This document shows, piece by piece, positions 34,519 to 44,844 of a stretch of DNA of 64,000 nucleotides (within the stretch, counting starts at the first letter, position 1; each line of letters begins with the position of its first letter). Source of the DNA: Ruegeria arenilitoris (GTDB lineage: Bacteria > Pseudomonadota > Alphaproteobacteria > Rhodobacterales > Rhodobacteraceae). The position numbers were made by a program, and so were the translations under genes. The DNA lies in assembly GCF_013030265.1 (NCBI RefSeq), contig NZ_WPZQ01000007.1:62001-126000 (forward strand), given 5' to 3'. A model generated the notes under the pieces. It was not told the origin of the DNA. It ran no database searches and was given only the letters and a program-made list of their open reading frames with translations.

Positions 34519-35472
34519 TCAGCCGTCAAGGCCGATGCGGAAGTGCTGGGCCACAGTGTCAGCCGCGCGGGTCACATCCTCGGGGTTGTCATAGAAGTCG
34601 AACTGAGTCACATCCTCGAGCCACTGTGCGGTGGCCTCGCCGGCAAAACCGGCCAGGAAGGTTTGCACACCTTGCGGGATGGCGGCGCTTTCCGAATGCA
34701 CGATGGCCAGAGGCTTGTCCAAACGCTGCGGGTTGTCGGCGGGATGATAGGTCAGCCAACCTTCCCAACCTGCATTGTTCCACTTGTCGTCATATTCCGG
34801 GATCGCGCCACGATCGCTTTCGTAATAATAACCACCGATCGGCATCAGAACGCCTTCTGCCCCTTCAGGACCTGCCGCGGGAATTATCTCGCCCCCTTTG
34901 GCTTCAGCGGCATGCGAGATTTCGATCAGGCCAGCAACACCTTCTTCCCCACCATAAACGGCCTCAACAATCTCTTTGTTGTGCAACCACGGGGCCACCA
35001 GACCAAGGCGATCCACCAGCGGGTTGCCCGCCACAGCGTCAACCATGTAGCCAGCCGAGGCACAGATCCCCAGACCGTTGATGTGATCCACATCGACTTC
35101 TGGCAGGGTTGCGACAAATTCAAACGCAGCCCTGATGTCCGAGGTCTTAGCTTCGGGGCTTTCTACGAAACGCACTTTGTTTGGAAGGTCACCTGATTTT
35201 CCCCAGCCACGGAAATCAAAAGTGAGGGCGGCAAAGCCACGTTCGGCCATTTCGCGGGCATAGTTGGCGGGCATCTGCTCCTGAACCGAAGTCCATGCAC
35301 CAGTCACGACGACGGTCGGCAGCGGGGCGTCACCACGTTCTTCTGGTAGATACAGCGTGCCTGACAAGGTGGTGCCTTCGTTTTCAAACGTCACGGTGCG
35401 AGTTTCGACCTGAGCGATGGCAGCAGTGGAAGCCAACAGCGTGGTAGCAGTGGTCAAAGCAGTCAGTTTCAT
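34519..35472 (-). CDS. Secreted alpha/beta hydrolase with Cys nucleophile
   Basis: 317 aa. Signal peptide MKLTALTTATTLLASTAAIA-QV. The core TVVVTGAWTSVQEQMPANYAREMAERGFAALTFDFRGWGKSGD leads to the elbow GLGICASAGYMVDAV, where Cys is in the nucleophile position, as in dienelactone hydrolase and YcjY-like proteins. The late VTQFDFYDNPEDV lacks an obvious His at the usual place. Distantly similar to the cytoplasmic hydrolase at 26516. First gene of the five-gene operon with the NTF2-like triplet and SDR. Confidence 0.8.
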   Translation of the reverse strand: MKLTALTTATTLLASTAAIAQVETRTVTFENEGTTLSGTLYLPEERGDAPLPTVVVTGAWTSVQEQMPANYAREMAERGFAALTFDFRGWGKSGDLPNKVRFVESPEAKTSDIRAAFEFVATLPEVDVDHINGLGICASAGYMVDAVAGNPLVDRLGLVAPWLHNKEIVEAVYGGEEGVAGLIEISHAAEAKGGEIIPAAGPEGAEGVLMPIGGYYYESDRGAIPEYDDKWNNAGWEGWLTYHPADNPQRLDKPLAIVHSESAAIPQGVQTFLAGFAGEATAQWLEDVTQFDFYDNPEDVTRAADTVAQHFRIGLDG

Positions 35473-35584
35473 AGTTGTATCTCCGTTAATTGGTTCAACT
35501 GGGCTCAGGCCCTATGACCAGAGAGATACGACGCCCTCGCCAGGATTAATTGCACCTGACTGCCGGGTTTTTGAAAGATCCCGC

Positions 35585-36535
35585 TCAGGTTGGTTTTGCA
35601 GCCCGATACGCCCGCGGAGTCTGACCCACAACCTGCTTGAAGCTGCGTGTGAAATGCGCCTGATCCGCAAATCCGCAGGCCAGAGCAATGTCTCCTAACG
35701 GGCGTTCAGCGTCATCCATCATCTTAATGGCCTGCTCGATCCGATAAGCCATGACGTATTGCATGGGTGTTGAACCAAGTGTTTCCTTGAACACCCGAGC
35801 AAAATGAGACGGGCTCATTCCTGCCTCGGCAGCCAGTTGATCCACCGTGATCGTCTGATCCAACCGGCGCTGTACAAAGGACAGGACACGTTGGTAATGC
35901 CGCGAAGTGAAACGTGAAGAGAGTTCAACATCTTCTGCGCGGCGTTTCCCATATTTTTGCAATAGCTTGACCAGGAACACGCGGCTCATCGCCTCGAACA
36001 TAACGGCGGAGGACATGTCGTCCGTTTCCAGAGCATCCCTCAGAATGACACCAGCAGCGCAAAGGTCGGGGTCGGAAAACTGTGGCAAATCCCGAAACTG
36101 CTGAGGATCCAGCAACATGCCTAACTCGGACTGTGCAAACTGCTCTATCTTGGCGGGATCCAGCGTGATCACAATCACATCTGACTTTTCATGCCAGCGC
36201 CAGCCCGATCGCATCCCGGCCGGCGTGACGACAATCTCATCGGCCAGGAACGTAAAATCGCGCAATTCACCATCTCGCCAATTTTGCACGCGATGTGCCT
36301 TGGGATTAAGGTTCAGAAGCACGTGATGTTCCTCAAACACCTCTTCGGGCATCTGATCCGGTTCGGCCTGAAAATATCGAACAGACATCAGTCCCGCCGC
36401 CGAAGGACGGTCCATCGCATCACTGTTGAGCAGCGGTTCAGACGGGTAGATGTCAGCGTATTTTATCGGCAATCTCTGGGTCCTGAAGCGGGCGGGATCA
36501 ATTTTTGATGGTTCCGGCCAAAGTGACAAAGCCAT
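35585..36535 (-). CDS. AraC family transcriptional regulator
   Basis: 316 aa. An N-terminal cupin-like sensor domain (about 1-190) is followed by the AraC DNA-binding domain (about 210-312): RVLSFVQRRLDQTITVDQLAAEAGMSPSHFARVFKETLGSTPMQYVMAYRIEQA and PLGDIALACGFADQAHFTRSFKQVVGQTPRAYR. It lies 112 nt upstream of, and in the same direction as, the secreted hydrolase operon, which it may regulate. Confidence 0.88.
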   Translation of the reverse strand: MALSLWPEPSKIDPARFRTQRLPIKYADIYPSEPLLNSDAMDRPSAAGLMSVRYFQAEPDQMPEEVFEEHHVLLNLNPKAHRVQNWRDGELRDFTFLADEIVVTPAGMRSGWRWHEKSDVIVITLDPAKIEQFAQSELGMLLDPQQFRDLPQFSDPDLCAAGVILRDALETDDMSSAVMFEAMSRVFLVKLLQKYGKRRAEDVELSSRFTSRHYQRVLSFVQRRLDQTITVDQLAAEAGMSPSHFARVFKETLGSTPMQYVMAYRIEQAIKMMDDAERPLGDIALACGFADQAHFTRSFKQVVGQTPRAYRAAKPT

Positions 36536-36842
36536 AGCATATCATCAAGTGACGCCGAACTGCACTAAGTCCATCTGAGAAAAACAAGATCGCCCTGCAA
36601 TGCAATCCCAGCACCTACTTGAGCTGCAACAGCGGTTAAACGGGGTGTTCAACCGCGCTGGAAATCCAAGACGCTCCTGAACTTTCTCTAATTTCAAAAG
36701 CACTGACTTAAGCACACTATCGGGACTTAGGTCTGCCCTTGGTAAGCCGCATCGCAGTACTATCAATCACGACACAAGATTGCTCCGGACCCTGATCGAG
36801 AACCACAAGCCTGATTTCATGCAATCCTCTTCGTGTGTCGGC
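36536..36842. other. Intergenic stretch, nothing recognised
   Basis: 307 bp between the AraC and LysR genes. A short minus-strand frame (36545-36766) has no recognisable product; another minus-strand stretch reading VVIDSTAMRLTKGRPKSR looks vaguely transposase-like but is too short to call. Confidence 0.4.
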
Positions 36843-37670
36843 TCACCCGCTCTCACAAGCTTCAGACAACATCGCGTAGGTGCGATCTATGACGTGTCGC
36901 ACCTCAGGGAGAAACCTGTCGTCTTGGTGGGACACAAGCCACTGATCATGTTCTAGATCAACAATCAGAGGTGACACCGACTTTAGCCTTCGCTGCGCAT
37001 TTCCGATGAATGTTGGCAGAACAGCCCGAGCCATTCCCGCATTGGCAAGATCAAGGGCGTTTTGCGGCGCGGTTACTTCAATGGCCTCAGCTCCTTGCGA
37101 ATTCTCTCTCAGCCAATTTGCGGAAGGTGTATTGGACAAGACCCGAGCCCAGGTCGAAACACTCTCATCTACGGCGTATACAGCAAACCGGACCCGCCCG
37201 ATTTTGCGGCCAGCCAAGCCAATCTCTTCAGGCCGGTGGTTTCGAATTCCAATCGCCGCCTCCCGGTGCCCGATTTTCAGCACCTCTTCCGAGGAAATGA
37301 ACCGCAACCGCACCGGTATTGATCCGTAGAGCTTTCCAACAGCGCCTACCAATAATCTGGTAACCCAGGTTCCAGCCGAAATCTTAACCAAAGGTGGTGC
37401 AGTTGCGAGGCTGGTTTCGGTGATAGGCAAAACACGCGCTTCGATGCCTGCCGCCTTTTCCAGCAATGCTTGCCCATCCTCAGTCAAGTCATAGCCTCGC
37501 GGTTTGCGCCGAAACAATTCAATCCCAAGATTACGCTCAAGCTCGATCATACGCCGGCCCAGCGTTGGTGCACTCTTGCCGGTCTGTTCTGCCGCTGGCC
37601 CAAGTCCACCTGCTCTGGCAACCGCAAGAAAAAGCCGCAGGTTATCCCAGTCAAAGTCACGTTCATTCAT
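36843..37670 (-). CDS. LysR family transcriptional regulator
   Basis: ATG 37670 (MNERDFDWDNLRLF) gives 275 aa; the 22 codons upstream look non-coding. HTH at residues 8-65: LRLFLAVARAGGLGPAAEQTGKSAPTLGRRMIELERNLGIELFRRKPRGYDLTEDG. The effector domain is present (WVTRLLVGAVGKLYGSIPVRLRFISSEEVLKIGHREAAIGIRN). Divergent from an aldo-keto reductase gene 81 nt away, its probable target. Confidence 0.85.
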   Translation of the reverse strand: MNERDFDWDNLRLFLAVARAGGLGPAAEQTGKSAPTLGRRMIELERNLGIELFRRKPRGYDLTEDGQALLEKAAGIEARVLPITETSLATAPPLVKISAGTWVTRLLVGAVGKLYGSIPVRLRFISSEEVLKIGHREAAIGIRNHRPEEIGLAGRKIGRVRFAVYAVDESVSTWARVLSNTPSANWLRENSQGAEAIEVTAPQNALDLANAGMARAVLPTFIGNAQRRLKSVSPLIVDLEHDQWLVSHQDDRFLPEVRHVIDRTYAMLSEACESG

Positions 37671-37751
37671 GAAACAATGCTTACATTCTGTGTTGTTGAT
37701 GAAAAGATAGAGATCGCATTTTTTCTGAAGGGTCACATAGGAGACTCACAG

Positions 37752-38738
37752 ATGAAATTTCTCGGAACCGAAATCTCCCCACTTGGCATGGGGTGCTGGC
37801 CGATTGGCGGAAAGATGTATTGGGGCGAACAGTCCCTGGGTTACACCCGTTCAGACGACGATGTTTCCATTCGGACGATCCACGCTGCCTTAGATGGTGG
37901 GATCACCCTGTTCGACACGGCAGCTGCGTATGGTGCAGGACATTCGGAACGGCTGCTGGGTAAAGCGTTAAAACATCGACCCGATGCCTTGGTTGTTACA
38001 AAGATCGGTGTCGGAATTGACGAGACGAGCAAACAGATCTCATTCGAACCCTTCTCCCCTGATCAAGTTTCTCCAGCCGTTGACGGGTGTCTGTCGCGTT
38101 TGAACCGTGATCGAATCGATCTGATGCTGCTGCACGTGAACGATATGTCGATAGGCAAGGCCGAAGCCGTATTCGATGAACTGGATCGGTTGAAAAGCGC
38201 CGGAAAACTACGCGCCTACGGCTGGAGCACCGACTATTCTCAAAGCGCACGAGCCGTTGCAGCTAGAAACAACTTTAAGGCAGTTGAATATGTCATGAAC
38301 GTGTTCTTTGATGCGCCCCGTATGCAGAACGTAGTGCAAGAAGAAAGGCTATTGTCTCTTATTCGCTCACCACTCGCGATGGGTTTGCTTTCAGGGAAAT
38401 ACGATCAGAACACTACCATGGCATCGGACGACGTACGTGCATCCGGCGAAAACTGGATGGAATACTTCAAGGATGGTAAGGCAAACCCTGACTTCATGCG
38501 AAAACTAGATGCAGTTCGCGACTTACTGACCTCAAATGGCAGAACACTTGTGCAAGGGGCTCTCGGGTGGATATGGGGCCAATCTGAAACCTATGTTCCG
38601 ATTCCGGGTGCACGGACAGAAGAGCAAATCGAGGGTATTGCAGGAGCACTACACTTCGGTGCTTTGCCGGACGAAATAATGGATGAAATAGAAACCCTCG
38701 TCACACGCATCCCCGACGAACCGGACCGCCCGAGATAA
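37752..38738 (+). CDS. Aldo/keto reductase
   Basis: ATG 37752 gives 328 aa; the frame upstream overlaps the divergent LysR gene. The TIM-barrel AKR features are present: GGITLFDTAAAYGAGHSERLLGKAL (catalytic Asp and Tyr), LVVTKIG (Lys), IDLMLLHVND (His), and the NADPH-binding end PIPGARTEEQIEGIAGAL. The substrate is unknown. Only regulator and reductase form this unit. Confidence 0.88.
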   Translation: MKFLGTEISPLGMGCWPIGGKMYWGEQSLGYTRSDDDVSIRTIHAALDGGITLFDTAAAYGAGHSERLLGKALKHRPDALVVTKIGVGIDETSKQISFEPFSPDQVSPAVDGCLSRLNRDRIDLMLLHVNDMSIGKAEAVFDELDRLKSAGKLRAYGWSTDYSQSARAVAARNNFKAVEYVMNVFFDAPRMQNVVQEERLLSLIRSPLAMGLLSGKYDQNTTMASDDVRASGENWMEYFKDGKANPDFMRKLDAVRDLLTSNGRTLVQGALGWIWGQSETYVPIPGARTEEQIEGIAGALHFGALPDEIMDEIETLVTRIPDEPDRPR

Positions 38739-38948
38739 CCTAAAGTACGGCACAAAAAACTCCGCACCGAGTGCTTTCGAGGTGGATTGTTGATCCCCGA
38801 TAAAGCGCGGCAATCTGCCTTGAAAGCGGCGTGCGCAGAAACGCGATATGTCAGAGTTTTTGTGCGTTGCGAGAGTTTAAATCTACCAGATCCTGCATAT
38901 TGGCCGAACGACAACTTTTTGTTGCGTTCGTTCAAGGATTAGCTTTGT

Positions 38949-39341
38949 TCAGGCGTCTTTCATCTGGATCAACTGGATCAAGTTACCGCAGGTGTCATCA
39001 AAAACAGCCATGTGAACAGCGCCCGCATCCATTGGCTCAGTTGTGAACTCCACGCCTCGATCAGTCAGCTTCTTCCACTCGGCATCGAGGTCTTGCACCT
39101 GAAATGAGTGCGCGGCGATGCCATCGGAAACAATCGCTTCTTTGTAGGGCCTAACGGCAGGATGGTCGCTTGGCTCAAGTAGCAACTCTATTCCATCTGG
39201 GTCTTCTTCTGAAACAACTGTCAACCAGCGGTTGGTGCCCAATGGAATGTTGTGCTTCACCTTGAAGCCGAGGACTTCGGTGTAGAATTTTTCGGCCTTG
39301 TCTTGGTCGTCAACAAAGACGCTTGTGACATAGATTTTCAT
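38949..39341 (-). CDS. VOC family (glyoxalase-like) protein
   Basis: ATG 39341 gives 130 aa. MKIYVTSVFVDDQDKAEKFYTEVLGFKVKHNIPLG and HSFQVQDLDAEWKKLTDRGVEFTTEP, ending MAVFDDTCGNLIQLIQM, form the paired beta-alpha-beta-beta-beta units of the vicinal oxygen chelate fold. Possible roles include bleomycin- or fosfomycin-type resistance and dioxygenase-like chemistry; it cannot be narrowed. Overlaps the upstream ArsR gene by four bases, so they are co-translated. Confidence 0.85.
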   Translation of the reverse strand: MKIYVTSVFVDDQDKAEKFYTEVLGFKVKHNIPLGTNRWLTVVSEEDPDGIELLLEPSDHPAVRPYKEAIVSDGIAAHSFQVQDLDAEWKKLTDRGVEFTTEPMDAGAVHMAVFDDTCGNLIQLIQMKDA

Positions 39342-39646
39342 GTCTTGGTTCCCTTCGGTTTGTATTTCGTGAGCCATGATGCCGCCGCAATGTCGTCTTC
39401 GCTGACGCTCAGAGAATGCGCCTTTGTTCGCCCCTTCCACTCGATCTCAATCAATCCCGCTTTCTCTAAGACGGCGAGATGCTGGGAGACCGTTTGTCGG
39501 GACAACGCAATCCCATCCTCTGCAACCGAGGCCGCGCACACCTCGAACAACGATTGAGCTGGCCTTTTGCTCAGATGGTCGATGATGCGACGTCGGGTGC
39601 TGTCCGAAAGAGCCTTGAAAATTAAGTCGAGCTGGTCATCTGTCAT
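39338..39646 (-). CDS. ArsR family transcriptional regulator
   Basis: ATG 39646 (MTDDQLDLIFKALSD) gives 102 aa. The winged HTH reads DSTRRRIIDHLSKRPAQSLFEVCAASVAEDGIALSRQTVSQHLAVLEKAGLIEIEWKGRTKAHSLS. The Cys pair typical of ArsR metal sensors (ELCVCDL) is absent, so it probably senses something other than arsenite. Two palindromes lie directly upstream. It pairs with the VOC gene, a common combination. Confidence 0.88.
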   Translation of the reverse strand: MTDDQLDLIFKALSDSTRRRIIDHLSKRPAQSLFEVCAASVAEDGIALSRQTVSQHLAVLEKAGLIEIEWKGRTKAHSLSVSEDDIAAASWLTKYKPKGTKT

Positions 39647-39656
39647 GCGCCCTATA

Positions 39657-39699
39657 TGCAGTATAATCACTGCATGTCAAGTGCAGTAAATTTACTGCA
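39657..39699. promoter_or_regulatory. Two ArsR-type operators
   Basis: TGCAGT, 6 nt, ACTGCA at 39657-39674 and the perfect 18-bp palindrome TGCAGTAAATTTACTGCA at 39682-39699, 10 to 50 bp upstream of the regulator start. The shared half-site TGCAGT suggests cooperative autorepression. Confidence 0.75.
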
Positions 39700-39865
39700 T
39701 AACTGCCGGGCGTTGAAATGCGAACGTCATTGACTAGCAAAAGAAAGGCTCCAGAGTCCGCAGAGCAAACATCAGTTGCTCCTTAGTTCCTTAACTCTTC
39801 TGTGCACCTCGACTGAGGTTAAACAAACCCAAATCAATCTAAGCACTGAGTGGATCGATCGATCC

Positions 39866-40948
<1,083 letters not shown>

Positions 40949-40951
40949 GGT

Positions 40952-42607
40952 TTACCCCTTGTCTTTAGCTATCAGACAAAACTGTGCGGGGTGCAGCGTA
41001 ACGCTTCCCGCACCGTCAATACCGCCGAGTTCTTGCCCGATGACCCGCCAATCGCCCAAGGGCAAGTCGACCCGCTGAGCTTCTGTTCCAAGGTTGAAAG
41101 CACAAAACACCGCTTCAGACGCATCCTCACGCTGGAATGTCAGCACAGGTCCAATCTGTTTCATGTTGGACTGCGCACCCGAAGTTAACGCCGGGTGGGC
41201 GTGGCGCAGCGCGATTGCGCGACGATAATGGTGCAGCATCGATTGGTCGTTCGCCTCGAGCCGGTCTACGGCTCTTTCCGTTTGGGCCGTACTGACCGGC
41301 AACCAAGGCTCACCGGTGCTAAAACCTGAATGTTCGTCCTGCGTCGCCCAAACCATTGGCGTGCGACATCCGTCGCGACCTTTGAACTCAGGCCAGAACT
41401 CGATGCCGTAGGGGTCTTGCAGTTTCTCGAATGGAACATCTGCCTCGTGCAGGCCCAGTTCCTCTCCTTGATACAGACAGGCAGAGCCGCGCAGACACAT
41501 CATCAGAACCGCGTGCTGACGAATGGCCGCATCGTTTAAGTCCCAGCGCGAGGCATGGCGTTCGACATCATGGTTCGAAAACGCCCAGCATGGCCACGCA
41601 TCGCCTGCCTTTTCCTCGAGCTGATCAAAGACCTGCTTGGCATAAGACGCAGTCAACGCACGCTTTTCCAGAAACTCGAAGGCATAGCACATATGCATCC
41701 GTTGATCACCCGAGGTGTACTGACCCATGATCTCCAGCCCGCGCTGTGCATCACCTACTTCACCCAAGCAGGCACGGCCTTCATATTCGTCGGTCAGCGC
41801 GCGCAACCTTTCGAGGAAGGCGATGTTCTCGGGCTGACTTTTTGAATAATGATGATCCTGGTGGTTATAGGGGTTCACTACTGGCGCAATTGATGCGTTG
41901 CGTTCTTCGACCGGGAGGGCCGGATTGTCCCGCAGATGTTTGTCATGGAAATAGAAATTGATCGTGTCCAGGCGGAAACCATCCACGCCCATCTCCAGCC
42001 AGAACCGAGCCACGTCCAGCAGTGCATCTTGCACTTCGGTACAGTGAAAGTTCAGGTCCGGCTGCGAACTCAGAAAGTTATGCAGATAATATTGAAGGCG
42101 ACGAGGTTCCCACTGCCACGCTGAACCGCCAAAGATAGACAACCAGTTATTGGGTGGTGTGCCGTCCGGTTTAGGGTCGGCCCAGACATACCAGTCGGAT
42201 TTCGGGTTGTCTCGGTTGGCGCGGCTCTCACCGAACCAAGGGTGCTGATCAGATGTGTGTGACAGCACCAAATCGATCATCACTTTCAGACCCTTGGCAT
42301 GGGCTTGATCAAGTAACTCGCGGAAATCTTCCAACGAGCCGAACATAGGATCCACGTCGCGGTAGTCGCTGACGTCGTAACCGAAATCCTTCATGGGAGA
42401 TTTGAAGAAGGGTGAAATCCATATCGCGTCGACACCCAGATCAGCGATGTAATCCAGACGTTGTGTGATCCCTTTCAGGTCACCGATCCCATCACCATTG
42501 CTGTCCTGAAAGCTGCGCGGATAGATCTGATAGATCACGCCACCGCGCCACCACTCTGACTTTGCTTTGGTTGATTTGGAAAGTTCTACAGTGTTCTGCA
42601 CGTTCAT
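40952..42607 (-). CDS. aglA: Alpha-glucosidase, GH13 family
   Basis: 551 aa, no signal peptide, cytoplasmic. GH13 motifs are visible: VIYQIYPRSFQDSNGDGIGDLKGI; DLVLSHTSDQHPWF (region I); GVDGFRLDTINF (region II, nucleophile Asp); ACLGEVGDA (region III, acid Glu); FSNHDVERHASRW (region IV, His-Asp). This is the oligo-1,6-/alpha-glucosidase type. It hydrolyses the imported sucrose-, maltose- or trehalose-like alpha-glucosides. It lies between the permease and ATPase genes, as in the agl operon. Confidence 0.92.
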   Translation of the reverse strand: MNVQNTVELSKSTKAKSEWWRGGVIYQIYPRSFQDSNGDGIGDLKGITQRLDYIADLGVDAIWISPFFKSPMKDFGYDVSDYRDVDPMFGSLEDFRELLDQAHAKGLKVMIDLVLSHTSDQHPWFGESRANRDNPKSDWYVWADPKPDGTPPNNWLSIFGGSAWQWEPRRLQYYLHNFLSSQPDLNFHCTEVQDALLDVARFWLEMGVDGFRLDTINFYFHDKHLRDNPALPVEERNASIAPVVNPYNHQDHHYSKSQPENIAFLERLRALTDEYEGRACLGEVGDAQRGLEIMGQYTSGDQRMHMCYAFEFLEKRALTASYAKQVFDQLEEKAGDAWPCWAFSNHDVERHASRWDLNDAAIRQHAVLMMCLRGSACLYQGEELGLHEADVPFEKLQDPYGIEFWPEFKGRDGCRTPMVWATQDEHSGFSTGEPWLPVSTAQTERAVDRLEANDQSMLHHYRRAIALRHAHPALTSGAQSNMKQIGPVLTFQREDASEAVFCAFNLGTEAQRVDLPLGDWRVIGQELGGIDGAGSVTLHPAQFCLIAKDKG

Positions 42608-42616
42608 CAGACGCCT

Positions 42617-43765
42617 CTATTTGACGGATCCGGCCAGCAGGCCACGGACCAGGTATTTTTGCATTGCGAAGAAAACAATCAGTGGAACGATGATCGAAAC
42701 AAACGCAGCGGTGGCGAGGATTTCCCAGTTGCCCCCTCTTGTACCCAGCAGTTCAACAATTCGATTGGTCATGACGGTAGTTTGCCCTGATGCATCAATC
42801 AGGAAGACTTTGGCCACCAGAAGGTCGTTCCAGGTCCACAGGAACTGCAGGATCGCGAATGACGCCAGCGCCGGGAAGCTGAGTGGAAGGATCAGTTTCG
42901 TAAAGATCTGGAACTCAGACGCCCCGTCGACCCGAGCGTTCTCGATCAAATCGCGTGGCAGTCCGGCCATGTAGCTACGAAGAAGGTAGATGGCCAGCGG
43001 CATTCCAAAGCCAGTGTGGGCCATCCAAACACCCAGATACCCTTTGCCGATCCCAATATTAAGATGGAATTTCAACAAGGGGATCAGTGCGAGCTGAAGC
43101 GGAACAACCAAAAGCCCGACAATAGCTGCAATCAGCAATGCGCGGCCCGGGAATTCCATCCACGCCAATGCATAAGCCGCGAACGCCGCAACCAGAATGG
43201 GTATGATTGTGGCAGGAATGGTCACGGTCAGAGTGTTAAAGAACGCACGCCCCATACTGTCGGTGCTGTCCTCGGCCAAGAGAACCTTGTGGTAATTGTC
43301 CAGCGTGAACTCGGGAGGAAGTTCTGCGCTTACGAAAACACGCGGACCGCGGCTGCCAGTAAACTCCTCAGCATTTTGCGCTTTGTAGTTCCCGTTTGCA
43401 TCGACCGTGATAGTCCCGCCACGACGCAATTCCGCTGTCTGACCGGGTTCAAACGCATCCACCGCGCGGGAGCTGACACCCCACTTTGAGATCGTAGCCT
43501 TCTGCCCTTCGTCGAACAGGTTCCCTTCAATTACATACATCCCGTTTTCCAGAATCTGCGTATCGGGCGCGGCCGTGCGCAGCGTCAGGTTTTGTTCAGA
43601 CGGGAACAGGGATTTCCACCAGCCACTCGTCGCGATCTGGTCAGCCGTGCGAAAGGATGAGATCAACAATCCCAGTGTCGGTATTACCCAAAGCACCACA
43701 AGAAAGAGGACTGAGGCCTGAACGATCCATCTGAGGGCCGGTTTGGTTCCTGCAATATCGCTCAT
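42617..43765 (-). CDS. aglG: Alpha-glucoside ABC permease (AglG)
   Basis: 382 aa. One N-terminal helix (WIVQASVLFLVVLWVIPTLGLLISSF) is followed by an unusually long periplasmic segment of about 100 residues and then the MalG-like core with five helices. The EAA loop is ENARVDGASEFQIFTKLILPLSFPAL. The long insert is in line with AglG-type permeases, which are longer than ordinary MalG. It pairs with AglF; the two genes are 3 nt apart. Confidence 0.9.
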   Translation of the reverse strand: MSDIAGTKPALRWIVQASVLFLVVLWVIPTLGLLISSFRTADQIATSGWWKSLFPSEQNLTLRTAAPDTQILENGMYVIEGNLFDEGQKATISKWGVSSRAVDAFEPGQTAELRRGGTITVDANGNYKAQNAEEFTGSRGPRVFVSAELPPEFTLDNYHKVLLAEDSTDSMGRAFFNTLTVTIPATIIPILVAAFAAYALAWMEFPGRALLIAAIVGLLVVPLQLALIPLLKFHLNIGIGKGYLGVWMAHTGFGMPLAIYLLRSYMAGLPRDLIENARVDGASEFQIFTKLILPLSFPALASFAILQFLWTWNDLLVAKVFLIDASGQTTVMTNRIVELLGTRGGNWEILATAAFVSIIVPLIVFFAMQKYLVRGLLAGSVK

Positions 43766-43768
43766 CCC

Positions 43769-44779
43769 CTACTCCATTTCCCGGCGTGCGTTTCGGATGT
43801 TCCAGACCAGGATCGGCGTCACCAGCAACATGATCACCATGGCCGATGCCGACCCCACACCCCAATCATTGGCGCGGAACATCTTGTCGTACATGTAGTT
43901 GGCCAGAACCTGCGTCTCCCACTGGCCATTGGTCATCGCGAAAACGATGTCGAAGACCTTCAGGACCAGAATGGTGATGGTTGTCCAAACAACCAGAATT
44001 GTGTTCCAGATTTGAGGCACCTTGATTTTGAAGAATATCTGGAAGGGATTGGCCCCATCCAAAACCGCCGCCTCGACGGTTTCTTCGGGGATGCCGCGCA
44101 AAGCAGCGGACAGGATCACCATGGCAAAGCCTGTCTGAATCCAGATCAGAATCCCCATGAGAAAGAAATTGTTCCAGAACGGAATGGTCAGCCAGGTTTG
44201 TGGCTCGGCCCCGCCAAAGAACAGATAAAGCGCATTCAGAATCCCGATCTGGTCTTGCTCGGCCGGGCGCGCATCGTAGATCAGCTTCCAGATGACCGAA
44301 GCCCCGACGAAAGAGATCGCCATAGGCATGAAAATCAGGGCTTTTGCGATGTTACCCCAGCGGATCCGATCAGTTAGCTGAGCTGCCAACAGGCCAAATG
44401 CAGTCGACATTGCCGGGACCACGATCAGCCAGAACATATTGTTGCGCATGGCTTCCCAGAATTTCGGTTCCGCTACCATCTGGACGTAATTATCGAGACC
44501 AACCCACTTATACCCACCGCCGGCCACGCGATCCGTGAGCGACAGGCGCAACGTTTCAACCACCGGATAGGCCAGATACAGGCCAATCGCCACAAGCGCC
44601 GGAAGCAAAAACAGCCAGGGACGGATCATGTTCGCGCGGTTGATGTTGCGGCCGGCATTCGGCCCGCGCGCAGGGAACAGAACCTTGTCCAGAAACTGGT
44701 TGGACAGAAAGAAATAGCCCACACAGCCCGACACGCCTATGGCGATGGTCAGCAGGCCCTGAATTGCCGGATGCATCAC
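43769..44779 (-). CDS. aglF: Alpha-glucoside ABC permease (AglF)
   Basis: 336 aa with about eight hydrophobic helices: two extra N-terminal ones (IAIGVSGCVGYFFLSNQF and WLFLLPALVAIGLYLAYPV) followed by the MalF-like core. The EAA loop is ETVEAAVLDGANPFQIFFKIKVPQIW. It forms the translocation pore with AglG. A strong hairpin separates it from aglE. Confidence 0.9.
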   Translation of the reverse strand: MMHPAIQGLLTIAIGVSGCVGYFFLSNQFLDKVLFPARGPNAGRNINRANMIRPWLFLLPALVAIGLYLAYPVVETLRLSLTDRVAGGGYKWVGLDNYVQMVAEPKFWEAMRNNMFWLIVVPAMSTAFGLLAAQLTDRIRWGNIAKALIFMPMAISFVGASVIWKLIYDARPAEQDQIGILNALYLFFGGAEPQTWLTIPFWNNFFLMGILIWIQTGFAMVILSAALRGIPEETVEAAVLDGANPFQIFFKIKVPQIWNTILVVWTTITILVLKVFDIVFAMTNGQWETQVLANYMYDKMFRANDWGVGSASAMVIMLLVTPILVWNIRNARREME

Positions 44780-44803
44780 GCTCTCCGTTGCGAAGGGGAA
44801 AAG

Positions 44804-44829
44804 GGGCGGCCTGACGGGGCAGACCGCCC
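44804..44829 (-). promoter_or_regulatory. Intercistronic hairpin after aglE
   Basis: GGGCGG / CCGCCC arms extended by an inner CTG / CAG pairing, followed on the minus strand by CTTTTCCCC. Such hairpins after binding-protein genes stabilise the upstream mRNA or attenuate, so that more binding protein than permease is made. Confidence 0.65.
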
Positions 44830-44844
44830 GGGTTTTAAACGCGC

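Noticed and set aside
36545..36766. Minus-strand ORF of 73 codons between AraC and LysR genes
   Set aside because: No recognisable family, no ribosome site and cysteine-rich odd composition.
39852..39865. 14-bp palindrome GGATCGATCGATCC next to the aglK stop codon
   Set aside because: It is a simple GATC-based repeat without a loop or T-run and no regulatory position; likely chance.
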